DNA from: Syntrophorhabdaceae bacterium
GTDB lineage: Bacteria; Desulfobacterota; Syntrophorhabdia; Syntrophorhabdales; Syntrophorhabdaceae
DNA: 50,959 nucleotides
Direction: 5' to 3'
NCBI GenBank assembly: GCA_035541755.1
Contig: DATKMQ010000110.1
Coordinates: forward strand, 1-50,959
Part shown: positions 8,953 through 16,818 of the stretch, one piece after another
How positions within the stretch are numbered: the first letter of the stretch is position 1
How the letters are laid out: the number at the start of each line of letters is the position of its first letter
Notes under the pieces: generated by a model
Told to the model about the DNA's origin: nothing
Databases searched by the model: none
The model's input: only the letters and a program-made list of their open reading frames with translations
Translations under genes and position numbers: made by a program

Positions 8953-9939
8953 ATGGAACCGCTTCTTGACATTCAGGGTTTGACCAAACACTTTTTCATA
9001 CCTGCCAATGGATTCTTGCGCAGAGGGTATAGTACATTGAAAGCCGTTGACGGGGTAAGTTTTTCCGTAGCCAAGGGAACATGTTTTGGCATAGCTGGAG
9101 AATCAGGCAGTGGAAAGACCACAATCAACAAACTTATACTTCTTGCTGAAAAGCCAACAGCCGGCAAGATTCTCTTTGAGAGCAAAGATATCACTGCCTT
9201 CAACCGGCAGGAGATCATTTGGTACCGCACCCGCGTACAGCCCGTTTTTCAAGACGCCTCAAGCTCTTTAGACCCTAACATGCGGATCATCGACATCGTG
9301 AGCGAGCCTTTAGATATACAGCAAAAGGAGATACCCCGCAGGGCAATCCTGTTAAAAGCGCAGGAGATATTGCGGCTTGTGGGCATTGGACCGGAAAGCT
9401 TACGAAAATATCCTCACGAATTGAGCGGAGGGCAGAAACAGCGGGTGGCCATAGCGAGGGCCATTATTCTTGACCCGGCGCTTGTCATACTTGATGAGCC
9501 TGTGTCGGCGCTCGACGTATCCATTAGGGCCCAGATCTTGAACCTTCTCGCTGATATTCAGGAACAACGTCATTTGACCTATCTGGTTATTGCCCACGAT
9601 CTCGCTATGCTTCGACAGATAACCACACACGTGGCTGTGATGTACCTTGGAAAAATCATGGAGACGGGAGAAACCGAGCAAGTGTTTGATCACCCCTCTC
9701 ATCCGTATACAAAAGGGCTTCTTCAGGCGGTTCCTCGCTCCAAACCGGGTCAACGTAAAGAACGCCCCGCACTCTACGGGGAAATTCCGGATCCCCTGAA
9801 CCCGCCCATGGGCTGCCGATTTGGTCCGCGCTGCGAACACCGCATTCAGGGCTGCGATGAATTAGATCCGCCGCTCATGCGCGTCGCAGAAGGCCATTTC
9901 GTGGCGTGCGCCAGGTTCCCCGAGGGAGGTACTCCATAA
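8953..9939 (+). CDS. dppF: Peptide/nickel-type ABC transporter ATP-binding protein (DppF-like)
   Basis: This is the second ATPase of the transporter, about 328 residues. It has Walker A GESGSGKT (about 49), signature LSGGQKQRV (about 156), Walker B LVILDEPVSALD (about 176) and the C-terminal cysteine tail (GCRFGPRCEHRIQGC). A GTG three bases earlier overlaps the upstream stop codon and is an alternative start. This gene closes the five-gene operon. A short GGGGTACCCC palindrome follows at about 9960, without a T-run. Confidence 0.92.
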   Translation: MEPLLDIQGLTKHFFIPANGFLRRGYSTLKAVDGVSFSVAKGTCFGIAGESGSGKTTINKLILLAEKPTAGKILFESKDITAFNRQEIIWYRTRVQPVFQDASSSLDPNMRIIDIVSEPLDIQQKEIPRRAILLKAQEILRLVGIGPESLRKYPHELSGGQKQRVAIARAIILDPALVILDEPVSALDVSIRAQILNLLADIQEQRHLTYLVIAHDLAMLRQITTHVAVMYLGKIMETGETEQVFDHPSHPYTKGLLQAVPRSKPGQRKERPALYGEIPDPLNPPMGCRFGPRCEHRIQGCDELDPPLMRVAEGHFVACARFPEGGTP

Positions 9940-9994
9940 TGATGGCAGGAAAGTAAACCTCCGGGGTACCCCGTCCGCTATGTGCCTGGTAGGG

Positions 9995-10279
9995 TTAGAG
10001 ATTTTTCTGAGGTTTGCGCCAGTCTACCTTGGCGTTTCTCAGCGAGGAGACAGCCTTTTCGAAGAGCGACGTGTCCTTTGGCCTCTTCGAGGTCTCTTCC
10101 GGTTGCTTCGTCTGCTCTTTCCAATCTGGCATCTTTGCCTTCTCCGCTATCTCCCGAGTCGCTTTCAACAGGCCGTCCATAACTAAGTTGCCTAACCCGC
10201 CGCCGGTGTAATACTTGCGCTTCGGCGTATCGGAGTCTTTGTTCTGTTTCTGGGTTTGATCGCTTATACCTGCCTCCAT
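9995..10279 (-). CDS. Hypothetical charged protein
   Basis: This leftward ORF of about 94 residues is hydrophilic and lysine-rich, with one helical segment (GLGNLVMDGLLKATREIAEK) and a basic C-terminus. The start at 10279 was preferred over upstream ATGs because GGAG lies about 10 bases before it on the minus strand. It converges with the transporter operon. No family is recognised, and it may be a lineage-specific small protein. Confidence 0.4.
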   Translation of the reverse strand: MEAGISDQTQKQNKDSDTPKRKYYTGGGLGNLVMDGLLKATREIAEKAKMPDWKEQTKQPEETSKRPKDTSLFEKAVSSLRNAKVDWRKPQKNL

Positions 10280-10617
10280 TATTAGCATACTCCAAGTGCA
10301 TGAACTTGCCAAAAAGTTCTTAATTGTGGACAGTGCACAAAGAGATATGGACAAGATCACTCTTCTGAGCGGTAACCGCCAGTCAATGAGACCTAAGGGG
10401 CTGGTATAGGACCATATTTATGGTAGGTTCATTTTTTCGCGCAAACCCAATACAGGCTTAGAGATTATAGAATTCAAGTCCTTACCTCTCTGCCATTTGG
10501 TTATTTGACCTGCATTATAGCTATGAGAATCCCACCTTCCTTGCCATCAACCCACGGTTGATTTATTTGAACTTTGAGTCCCTTGATTCAGGGAGAATTC
10601 CATTATACATATATACA
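10280..10617. other. Intergenic region before the HTH-cyclase gene
   Basis: I see no gene in these roughly 340 bases. An AT-rich segment just before 10618 probably carries the promoter of the rightward HTH-cyclase gene, but no clean -35/-10 pair is evident and the ribosome-binding site is weak. Confidence 0.4.
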
Positions 10618-11337
10618 ATGAACGTTGGTCAGAAGATACGCAGGTTGAGAGAAGAGCGCGGATTGAAACAGATTAATCTGGCGAACGCGCTACAGGTCAG
10701 CCCGCAAGCGGTTTCAAAATGGGAACGGGGTTCCAATCAACCTGATGTTGATGCCTTGATAAAGATCGCACGGTTGTTCGACGTGAGCACCGATTATCTG
10801 TTGGGTATTACAGACGCCGCAAACGGTATTTTTGAGGCCACGGTTCTCTGTTCGGGTATTGCGCATTTTGCCGAGCGAGCGGCGTCAATGACATCCAAAG
10901 AAACGGCCGATTACGTGAATGTCCTTTTCTATCACCTTACAGAATCGGCGCTCAAGTTCGACGGCGTGCCGGTCAAATGTGTAGGAGACGGTTTCCTCAG
11001 TTTCTTTTCCGGTCCGCACCATGCTGACCGGGCTGTTAAAGCAGCGCGCCACGCCAAGAAGGTGATCTTCCAGAAGGAGCTCGTCATCGCGCTTAACTCC
11101 GGGGACATCTATCTTGGGCTCGTGGGGCATCCTCATTACGCTATGCGTGATATCGTGGGGGAGACGGTCAACAATGCCTTTATCATACTGGAATGGATTT
11201 CAAGGAATTGCCCGTCCGGCATCGGCACCACTGAAGCGGTCATAAAAAGGCTGAAGGAGGCCTATAAAACAAGGCTCCATCCGAAAGTTGCCGTGGATCT
11301 GATCAAAAAGGCTTTTGATATCTACGAGATTCTATAG
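10618..11337 (+). CDS. XRE-type HTH protein fused to a degenerate class III nucleotidyl cyclase domain
   Basis: Residues about 3-60 form a Cro/C1-type helix-turn-helix (IRRLREERGLKQ, then SPQAVSKWERG). Residues about 68-230 match the class III adenylyl/guanylyl cyclase fold: ATVLCSGIAHFAE at the first metal-site strand, VKCVGDGFLSFF at the second, and VGETVNNAF at the purine/ribose site. The first metal aspartate is missing (VLCSGI in place of VLFADI-type), and the arginine that usually follows the VN...A motif is replaced by aliphatic residues. Activity is therefore doubtful, and the domain may instead sense a nucleotide and control DNA binding. The ATG at 10618 was chosen because the HTH starts there. 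Combining these two domains in one short protein is uncommon. Confidence 0.75.
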   Translation: MNVGQKIRRLREERGLKQINLANALQVSPQAVSKWERGSNQPDVDALIKIARLFDVSTDYLLGITDAANGIFEATVLCSGIAHFAERAASMTSKETADYVNVLFYHLTESALKFDGVPVKCVGDGFLSFFSGPHHADRAVKAARHAKKVIFQKELVIALNSGDIYLGLVGHPHYAMRDIVGETVNNAFIILEWISRNCPSGIGTTEAVIKRLKEAYKTRLHPKVAVDLIKKAFDIYEIL

Positions 11338-11405
11338 ACGGCTGAGGCTCGCGGCACGCGCAGCACAATATTGTGAAGGAGTCCGCGTTGAGGAAAAAAG
11401 TAAAT

Positions 11406-11762
11406 ATGAAACGTTACGGACTATACCTTATCCGCTGGCAGCTATCTACCCCGATTCTTGCGGGCGTCCTCATCGTGCTTGCAGGAATGGGCAAACTAAC
11501 TGGCACGGTCATTGCGAACTTCATCGGCGGCCTCATCTTCTTCTGGGTAGATATGTTCATTTTTACGTCGAAGAACCTTTCCGTGCAGTGGGAGGTTAAA
11601 GACGCAATGGTTTGTACAGACTGCGGAAGAGAAACACGCGGTTACCGGATAGTGAGGGCAGCCGAATACGACCGCTCGGAGGTTCCTAATCCGGAGTACC
11701 GCTGTGAAGCCTGTTCCAGCAAAAAGACAGAGGACTTAAGACTGCGCGGTATCGGTGTCTGA
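11406..11762 (+). CDS. Membrane protein with C-terminal zinc-ribbon-like domain
   Basis: This is a 118-residue protein. Two hydrophobic segments (about 13-33 and 35-53) are followed by a soluble domain with two CXXC pairs (CTDC near 70 and CEAC near 102), typical of a zinc ribbon. The start at 11406 was selected because GAGGAA lies about 9 bases upstream; an earlier ATG at 11373 lacks a site. It lies 24 bases before thyX and probably shares its transcript. The function is unknown. Confidence 0.65.
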   Translation: MKRYGLYLIRWQLSTPILAGVLIVLAGMGKLTGTVIANFIGGLIFFWVDMFIFTSKNLSVQWEVKDAMVCTDCGRETRGYRIVRAAEYDRSEVPNPEYRCEACSSKKTEDLRLRGIGV

Positions 11763-11786
11763 TACTCTTATTCGCAGAGGATTACG

Positions 11787-12527
11787 GTGAAAACTGAACT
11801 TAAAGTACTTCTCACGGGCCACACCCCGGAAGCGGAAAAAGCGATCAGTGCGGCGGCCAAACTCTGCTATAGCCCCCTCGGTGTGGAAGATGTTCTTTCT
11901 TCCGTCGAGAAGACGGACAATAATGCATTTTTGAGAGGGCTTATCGCCGCCGGGCATCTAAGCCCCATCGAGCATGCTTCATTCACGTTTGCTATAGAAG
12001 GGATATCACGGGCATGTTCTCATCAACTCGTCCGGCATCGTCTGGCGTCATACAGCCAGCAATCTCAACGCTACGTAGACGAAAAGCGATTCAATTATAT
12101 CATTCCTCGTTCAATCGAGGACGACGATCAATTGAAAATCCGCTTCGAAGAACTCATGGGACATATTCAGAAGAGCTACCAAGACCTGGTGGATGCGCTG
12201 TGCCAGGCTGGTCACGATATAGAGAACGCCCGGGAAGATGCACGCTTCATTCTGCCGAATGCCGCGGAGACAAAGATCGTGATGACTATGAACGCCCGCG
12301 AGCTTCTCTACTTCTTCAGCTTACGATTATGCAACCGGGCGCAGTGGGAAATTCGTGCGTTGGCCTATGCAATGTTGCGGCTCGTACAACGTGTTGCACC
12401 GGTGATATTCGAACGGTCAGGTCCGCCATGTGTAACGGGAAAATGTCCCGAGGGAAGTAAATCCTGCGGAAAGGCGGACGAAGTGCGGCAGAAATTTACC
12501 GTCAAGGACAAAGAAGATCAAACGTAG
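11787..12527 (+). CDS. thyX: Flavin-dependent thymidylate synthase
   Basis: ThyX converts dUMP to dTMP using methylene-tetrahydrofolate, FAD and NADPH, and does not need dihydrofolate reductase activity for cofactor recycling. The diagnostic motif RHRLASYSQQSQRY is at about 83-96, and ISPIEH-like residues (LSPIEH) precede it near 58. Length (246) fits the family. The start is GTG with AGAGG just upstream. ThyX is frequent in anaerobes. The C-terminal tail carries three cysteines (CVTGKCPEGSKSC), possibly a metal- or redox-sensitive extension. Confidence 0.95.
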   Translation: MKTELKVLLTGHTPEAEKAISAAAKLCYSPLGVEDVLSSVEKTDNNAFLRGLIAAGHLSPIEHASFTFAIEGISRACSHQLVRHRLASYSQQSQRYVDEKRFNYIIPRSIEDDDQLKIRFEELMGHIQKSYQDLVDALCQAGHDIENAREDARFILPNAAETKIVMTMNARELLYFFSLRLCNRAQWEIRALAYAMLRLVQRVAPVIFERSGPPCVTGKCPEGSKSCGKADEVRQKFTVKDKEDQT

Positions 12528-12717
12528 ATTGATGAAGGACTGCCAGGAAGGACGGACCCACACTTGGGCTATGGTAGTTGGTTCTACAACGGCCCATACC
12601 GGCGGGTCATTCTCTTCCCGGAAGGCGTAAAGCACTGACCGAACTTTAGTTGTACCCCCCCGAGAATCTTTCTGTGGCAACAGCAGTGACATCACGGTCT
12701 TCCTTGCGTATGACCCA

Positions 12718-13125
12718 TCAGGGATAAAGACCCCATAGCCTCCCTTTTTCTCGTAACATGCCGACGAGTAATAGCACGGCGGACAAGACAAAGATAAGGG
12801 GACACAGCCTGAATGCTATGAAATCTATCTTAAATCCGGTGAGTAGCGAGACCACAGCCATCGTCACAAGCATGACCAAACACAGAATGTAGACCGCTTT
12901 CTTCGCCCCCGCCCCCGCGCTCTTGATGAAGGTGATTGTTATAATAAGCGATCCGATAAAAATGAGGGTAAGGCCCTCGTTTATCCATTCCATCAGGATA
13001 ATCCGTTTGTTGTTGAGCGTGATGTCACCAAAACCACGGACAATACTACTCGCTGGAAAAAGATGGGCGATACCCCACAGAATGGTCAGAACCCCGGAAA
13101 TGGTAAACTGCAGTTTCCCCTTCAT
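12718..13125 (-). CDS. Four-helix membrane protein, last gene of the arsenic cluster
   Basis: This 135-residue protein has about four hydrophobic helices (near 7-25, 41-62, 70-92 and 100-125). The start at 13125 follows AAGGGGGA on the minus strand, better than the upstream in-frame ATGs, which fall inside arsC. It lies 56 bases downstream of arsC on the same strand and is probably co-transcribed. No family is recognised, and an arsenic-related role is inferred only from position. Confidence 0.55.
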   Translation of the reverse strand: MKGKLQFTISGVLTILWGIAHLFPASSIVRGFGDITLNNKRIILMEWINEGLTLIFIGSLIITITFIKSAGAGAKKAVYILCLVMLVTMAVVSLLTGFKIDFIAFRLCPLIFVLSAVLLLVGMLREKGRLWGLYP

Positions 13126-13181
13126 GTCTGTCCCCCTTCTGAAATGACCATTGATTGCCTCATCGTTCGTGAAGAGCGGTT

Positions 13182-13616
13182 TCATGTCGTCACTTCTCTG
13201 ACCCATCTCTCGATCCTTTCTTTTATCGCATCTCTGACAGTCCGCATTTTCGAGAGCCTCTCTTCGCGGGTTCCGGTAAAGGCGGAAGGGTCTTCAAAGC
13301 TCCAGTGGAGCTGTGCGGTCAACAGGCCGGGGAAAACCGGGCACGTCTCGGCGGACGCGGCATCACAGACCGTGATAACGTAGGAGAAGAGTTCTCCCTT
13401 TTTGAAAAGGTCAAAGACGCTCTTAGTCTTCTTGTGCGAGATATCGATGCCGATCTCCCTCATGACCTCAACGGCAAGAGGATGGAGCGTTCCGGGTTCA
13501 AGCCCGGCACTATCGGCTTCAAACCTGTCTCCAGCGAGAAAGTTGAGAAACGCCTCAGCCATCTGACTCCGGGCGCTGTTGTGCACGCAGACAAATAAGA
13601 CCCTTTTCTTATCCAT
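13182..13616 (-). CDS. arsC: Arsenate reductase, low-molecular-weight phosphatase type
   Basis: This enzyme reduces arsenate to arsenite for export. The protein-tyrosine-phosphatase-like P-loop CVHNSARS occupies residues 10-17. Two further cysteines in [14 protein letters not shown] (84 and 92) complete the three-cysteine relay used by thioredoxin-coupled ArsC. The 144-residue length is standard. It lies in the leftward ars cluster behind the ACR3 exporter, so reduction and efflux are encoded together. AGGAGG is just upstream on the minus strand. Confidence 0.93.
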   Translation of the reverse strand: MDKKRVLFVCVHNSARSQMAEAFLNFLAGDRFEADSAGLEPGTLHPLAVEVMREIGIDISHKKTKSVFDLFKKGELFSYVITVCDAASAETCPVFPGLLTAQLHWSFEDPSAFTGTREERLSKMRTVRDAIKERIERWVREVTT

Positions 13617-13742
13617 GTCATTTCCTCCTACTAATCTTTACAAACATCGTAGAAGATTCCAGCCGGCTTCTATACCGTATCAGGAAGATGCTTCCTCTCA
13701 ACCCGGAGCATAAGCCATTGGATACTGATATCGGCCGCAATA

Positions 13743-13964
13743 TCACTTGTCTTTCTCCCTTTGATCCTTGAGATATTGCCGGTATTCCTTGAGCAAAGCG
13801 TAGGTATACTCTTTTCGAGCCTTTTCAGATGAGGGTATATAGTTCTTATAAGCTTCCAATCTTGTGACGATCTTTTCGGCGGCGGCGTTCGCCTGTCTTC
13901 CTTCAGAATAGAGTTCGGCGAATGTCTCATCCAAACCGAAAATACCAGCCTGCGAATCGTCCAC
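13743..13964 (-). CDS. Small hypothetical protein or gene fragment between ACR3 and arsC
   Basis: This 73-residue frame has a protein-like, helical composition (segments FGLDETFAELYSEG and EYTYALLKEYRQYLKDQREK). The same frame stays open and protein-like for about 15 codons upstream of the GTG at 13964, back to a TGA with no better start, so it may be the surviving 3' end of a longer gene. No family is recognised. Confidence 0.4.
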   Translation of the reverse strand: MDDSQAGIFGLDETFAELYSEGRQANAAAEKIVTRLEAYKNYIPSSEKARKEYTYALLKEYRQYLKDQREKDK

Positions 13965-14088
13965 GAACTTCAGTACGCGCCAGCTAACTGGTGGCGGTGT
14001 ATAATCATCCCCTCAGTCCACTCATCCTGCTTTGAAATGTGCCATTCTTTGCCTCGCTTTCAGTTATTTAATCTGACGACTTGTCGTC

Positions 14089-15174
14089 TCATTTGCATGT
14101 ATAGTAACAGACCCCGCTTGGCGCTTCTACCGCGTATAGAAAGTACTTCTTCTTAAACCAGAGGGCAAGGTGCACGAGATTAATAAGCACGGGCACTTCC
14201 ACAAGAGGGCCGATGACAGCGGCAAAGGCCTCGCCGGAATTGATCCCGAAGACAGCGACTGCAACGGCAATAGCAAGTTCAAAGTTGTTCGAGGCGGCGG
14301 TAAAGGAAAGTGTGGCAGCTTGTCCGTAGTGGGCCTTCACCTTGGCGCTCATAAAAAAAGAGAGCAGGAACATGACGACGAAATAAATGAAAAGCGGTAT
14401 GGCTATCCTCACCACATCAAGAGGTATTTTGATTATGTACTCACCTTTGAGAGAGAACATGACGAGTATGGTGAAGAGGAGGGCAATAAGCGTGATGGGG
14501 CTTATCTTTGGGACGAAGCGCTCGTGATACCAGGCCTTGCCCTTGATACTCATTAAAGCAAATCGGGTTATGACACCGGCGATGAAGGGAATGCCGAGAT
14601 AGATGAAAACGCTTTTCGCAATCTGGCCGATGGTAATATCAACGACCATTCCTTTGAGGCCGAGCATCGGGGGTAAGACCGTGATGAATATGTAGGCATA
14701 TACGGAGAAGAAGAGGACTTGAAAGATGGAATTGAAGGCCACAAGACCTGCGCAGTATTCGGCATCCCCTTTTGCGAGGTCATTCCAGACGATGACCATG
14801 GCGATGCACCGGGCAAGACCGATCATAATGAGACCGATCATGTACTGCGGATAATTTCTGAGAAAGGCAATAGCGAGGATAAACATAAAAATCGGGCCGA
14901 CTACCCAGTTCTGCACGAGGGAAAGCAGAAGAACTCGCCAGTTCTTGAATACTTCACCCAGTTCTTCGTATCTGACCTTGGCGAGTGGCGGATACATCAT
15001 GAGGATGAGACCAATGGCGATAGGGATGTTGGTTGTCCCCGTTTGAAACCGATTCCAGAAGCCGACAACGCCTGGAGAGACATACCCCCAGAGAACACCC
15101 ACAAACATGGCGAGAAAAATCCAGAGCGTCAAATAGCGATCAAGAAATGAAAGTCTTCGGACGGGATCATCCAT
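14089..15174 (-). CDS. acr3: Arsenite efflux permease, ACR3 family
   Basis: This 361-residue protein with about ten membrane helices exports arsenite. The conserved helix with the functional cysteine ([19 protein letters not shown]) and the late helix with [16 protein letters not shown] are typical of ACR3. The ATG at 15174 was chosen because AGGAG precedes it by 9 bases; a GTG-region start at 15195 would overlap arsR. It directly follows arsR and shares its transcript, so it is expected to be arsenite-inducible. The C-terminal tail ends in two extra cysteines (CYYTC). Confidence 0.93.
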   Translation of the reverse strand: MDDPVRRLSFLDRYLTLWIFLAMFVGVLWGYVSPGVVGFWNRFQTGTTNIPIAIGLILMMYPPLAKVRYEELGEVFKNWRVLLLSLVQNWVVGPIFMFILAIAFLRNYPQYMIGLIMIGLARCIAMVIVWNDLAKGDAEYCAGLVAFNSIFQVLFFSVYAYIFITVLPPMLGLKGMVVDITIGQIAKSVFIYLGIPFIAGVITRFALMSIKGKAWYHERFVPKISPITLIALLFTILVMFSLKGEYIIKIPLDVVRIAIPLFIYFVVMFLLSFFMSAKVKAHYGQAATLSFTAASNNFELAIAVAVAVFGINSGEAFAAVIGPLVEVPVLINLVHLALWFKKKYFLYAVEAPSGVCYYTCK

Positions 15175-15176
15175 GC

Positions 15177-15557
15177 TCACGCGCTCCTGCAGCACCCGGC
15201 GGCCATATCGGCGAATTCCGCTGACCTCAACGCGATGAAGGCTTCCAATCGTTGTCTATCGTCTGCTATATCTTCATCCTTTACCCGCTCAGCGATAGAA
15301 AGAAAGATGAGCCGCTTAAACAGGTCCGATTCGTTGAGGCGGTAATGCATCCACTTCCCCTCCCGTCTATCCCTTACGAGCCCTGAATCCTTGAGAACTT
15401 TCAAATGAAAGGAGACTTTGGACTGCGACATATTAACGGCGGCTACGATGTGGCACACACAGAGTTCACCCTCCTCAAGGAGCTTCACAATCCGTAATCT
15501 TGTTTCATCGGATAATGCCTTGAATAGTGAGAGAAGTTCTTTCACGCTATCCTCCAC
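15177..15557 (-). CDS. arsR: ArsR-family metalloregulatory repressor
   Basis: This 126-residue winged-helix repressor has the metal-binding ELCVCHI box (C33, C35), followed by the recognition helix ([17 protein letters not shown]). A vicinal cysteine pair near the C-terminus (C122, C123) could add a ligand site. Proteins of this type leave DNA when As(III)/Sb(III) binds. It is the first gene of the leftward ars operon and faces hgcA across about 130-200 bases. ArsR-like genes are known next to hgcAB in other methylating bacteria, so shared control is plausible but inferred. Confidence 0.92.
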   Translation of the reverse strand: MEDSVKELLSLFKALSDETRLRIVKLLEEGELCVCHIVAAVNMSQSKVSFHLKVLKDSGLVRDRREGKWMHYRLNESDLFKRLIFLSIAERVKDEDIADDRQRLEAFIALRSAEFADMAAGCCRSA

Positions 15558-15591
15558 TTATATCAATGTCATTTAATATTTATAATATAAA

Positions 15592-15607
15592 TTTACATAT
15601 ATGTCAA
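15592..15607. promoter_or_regulatory. Candidate ArsR operator (imperfect 16-bp dyad)
   Basis: TTTACATATATGTCAA is a near-perfect inverted repeat: ten central bases form an exact palindrome, flanked by TT/AA with one mismatch. It lies in the AT-rich gap between arsR and hgcA, 35 bases upstream of the arsR start. A second smaller dyad (ATTTAT-AAT-ATAAAT) lies just to its left. Position and size fit an ArsR site. Binding is not shown by sequence alone. Confidence 0.5.
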
Positions 15608-15651
15608 CCATATCAGTAATTAACAATCAAACAAATATTGATATGAACGCC

Positions 15652-15680
15652 TTGACAAGCACCTCGGAATGTTCTATTAT
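15652..15680 (+). promoter_or_regulatory. Sigma-70-like promoter for hgcAB
   Basis: TTGACA (15652-15657) and TATTAT (15675-15680) are separated by 17 bases, close to the consensus. Transcription would start near 15687, almost at the ATG at 15688. The conventional hgcA start at 15766 would then have a leader of about 80 bases. If translation instead starts at 15679 an upstream promoter (TTAACA near 15620) would be needed. Confidence 0.65.
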
Positions 15681-15765
15681 GAAGCATATGGAAGCTCTGC
15701 CAATCATAAAGCCTGTGGCCCGCGAAACTCAACCTTGCTGAGGCCCCTCAGAAAAGCGGGGCCCG
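15679..15765 (+). other. Candidate N-terminal extension of HgcA containing an in-frame UGA (possible selenocysteine)
   Basis: Upstream of the usual hgcA ATG (15766) the same frame is open from ATGs at 15679 and 15688, except for a TGA at 15739-15741. The peptide reads MEALPIIKPVARETQPC, then UGA, then GPSEKRGP, joining the known HgcA N-terminus with no frameshift. Two alternative GC-rich hairpins follow the UGA: GGCCCC/GGGGCC (15742-15763) and GGGGCC/GGCCTC with loop CGATGA (15758-15775). The second places its loop about 23-28 bases after UGA, in the usual bacterial SECIS range. The ATG at 15766 has no clear ribosome-binding site, while GGAA precedes 15679 by about 8 bases. Alternatives: a 17-20-residue leader peptide, or untranslated leader. 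Confidence 0.45.
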
Positions 15766-16809
15766 ATGAGGCCTCCTCGTATTGATCAACCTTTTGTCAC
15801 AGGTACAATCGAAACCCCCGCCGGTCCTGTGCCCACGGTATCGAATGTCTTTAGCCGTACTGACCTCATGGGCGCTTTCAAGGTGCGATGGGGAATCGGG
15901 CGGATGAAATACAGGGTGGATCCGGGTCTTTATGCAATAGGGGCTCCGGATGCCGAATCTCCCGTCTTCGTCACGGCGAACTACAAGCTCACGTTCGATC
16001 TGGTTCGAAGAGCCCTTTTTTCGGTAGACGGGTGGATACTTGTGCTCGACACGCTTGGTATTAACGTGTGGTGTGCCGCAGGCAAAGGCACCTTCGGGAC
16101 CGACGAGCTAGTGGATCGTATCGAATCGAGTCGCCTTGCCCATGTGGTAGCTCACAGAAAGCTCATACTTCCTCAGCTTGCGGGACCGGGCGTGGCTGGT
16201 TACGAGGTCAAGAAACGCTGCGGTTTTCAGGTTATATACGGACCTGTAAGGGCTCAAGATATACCTGAATTCGTGAGTCAGGGTTTCAAGGCGGAAGAAC
16301 CGATGAGAACAAAAAGGTTCGAGTTTATGGAAAGGCTGGCGCTTGTCCCAATGGAAATCGTGCCGGCCGTGAGAGGCGGGCTTATTGTTGCTGCGGGGCT
16401 CTTTGTCATATCGTTTCTTGTTTCAGGCCTCGTAATATCGAAGGCGTATGCCTGGTCTATGACCCCTGCCCTCGCGATCGGGGCTTCCATCGTTGCGGGT
16501 GCTGTACTCACCCCGCTTCTGCTTCCGTGGCTCCCCGGCCGGGCTTTTTCCGTGAAAGGACTGGTTATGGGTCTTTTATCGGCTCTGTCGGTCATCTTCT
16601 TTGTCCACGGCCTAAGTTTTCTCGAAACGGTCGCGCTTCTCATCTCAATTCCCGCCATGGCTGCCTATCTTGCAATGAATTTTACCGGCGCGTCCACATT
16701 CACCTCGCTGTCCGGTGTGAAAAAGGAGATGCGCTTTGCCCTTCCTCTTGAGATTGGCGGTATCGGAGCGGGTCTCATCTTATGGATCATTGCCATTTCA
16801 GGAGGGTAG
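15766..16809 (+). CDS. hgcA: Mercury-methylating corrinoid protein HgcA
   Basis: HgcA carries a methylcobamide that donates a methyl group to Hg(II), giving methylmercury. The signature cap-helix motif NVWCAAGK is at residues 100-107, with C103 as the lower-axial cobalt ligand. The corrinoid-binding domain (about 1-200, including SPVFVTANYKLTFD) is related to the CFeSP/CdhD family. It is followed by about five membrane helices (about 205-345) and the conserved FTGASTFTSLSGVKKEM loop. All these are diagnostic of true HgcA rather than a CdhD relative. hgcB follows after 9 bases. Translation may begin further upstream through an in-frame UGA (see the extension at 15679-15765). The pair diverges from the arsenic operon. 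Confidence 0.96.
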   Translation: MRPPRIDQPFVTGTIETPAGPVPTVSNVFSRTDLMGAFKVRWGIGRMKYRVDPGLYAIGAPDAESPVFVTANYKLTFDLVRRALFSVDGWILVLDTLGINVWCAAGKGTFGTDELVDRIESSRLAHVVAHRKLILPQLAGPGVAGYEVKKRCGFQVIYGPVRAQDIPEFVSQGFKAEEPMRTKRFEFMERLALVPMEIVPAVRGGLIVAAGLFVISFLVSGLVISKAYAWSMTPALAIGASIVAGAVLTPLLLPWLPGRAFSVKGLVMGLLSALSVIFFVHGLSFLETVALLISIPAMAAYLAMNFTGASTFTSLSGVKKEMRFALPLEIGGIGAGLILWIIAISGG

Positions 16810-16818
16810 GGGGACGAC

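Noticed and set aside
9959-9972. GGGGTACCCC palindrome after the DppF-like gene as a terminator
   Set aside because: The stem is short and no T-run follows on either strand.
12417-12791. Leftward ORF overlapping the end of thyX and the membrane gene
   Set aside because: The first part is antisense to the membrane protein gene and the last part antisense to thyX; the middle has no recognisable domain or ribosome-binding site.
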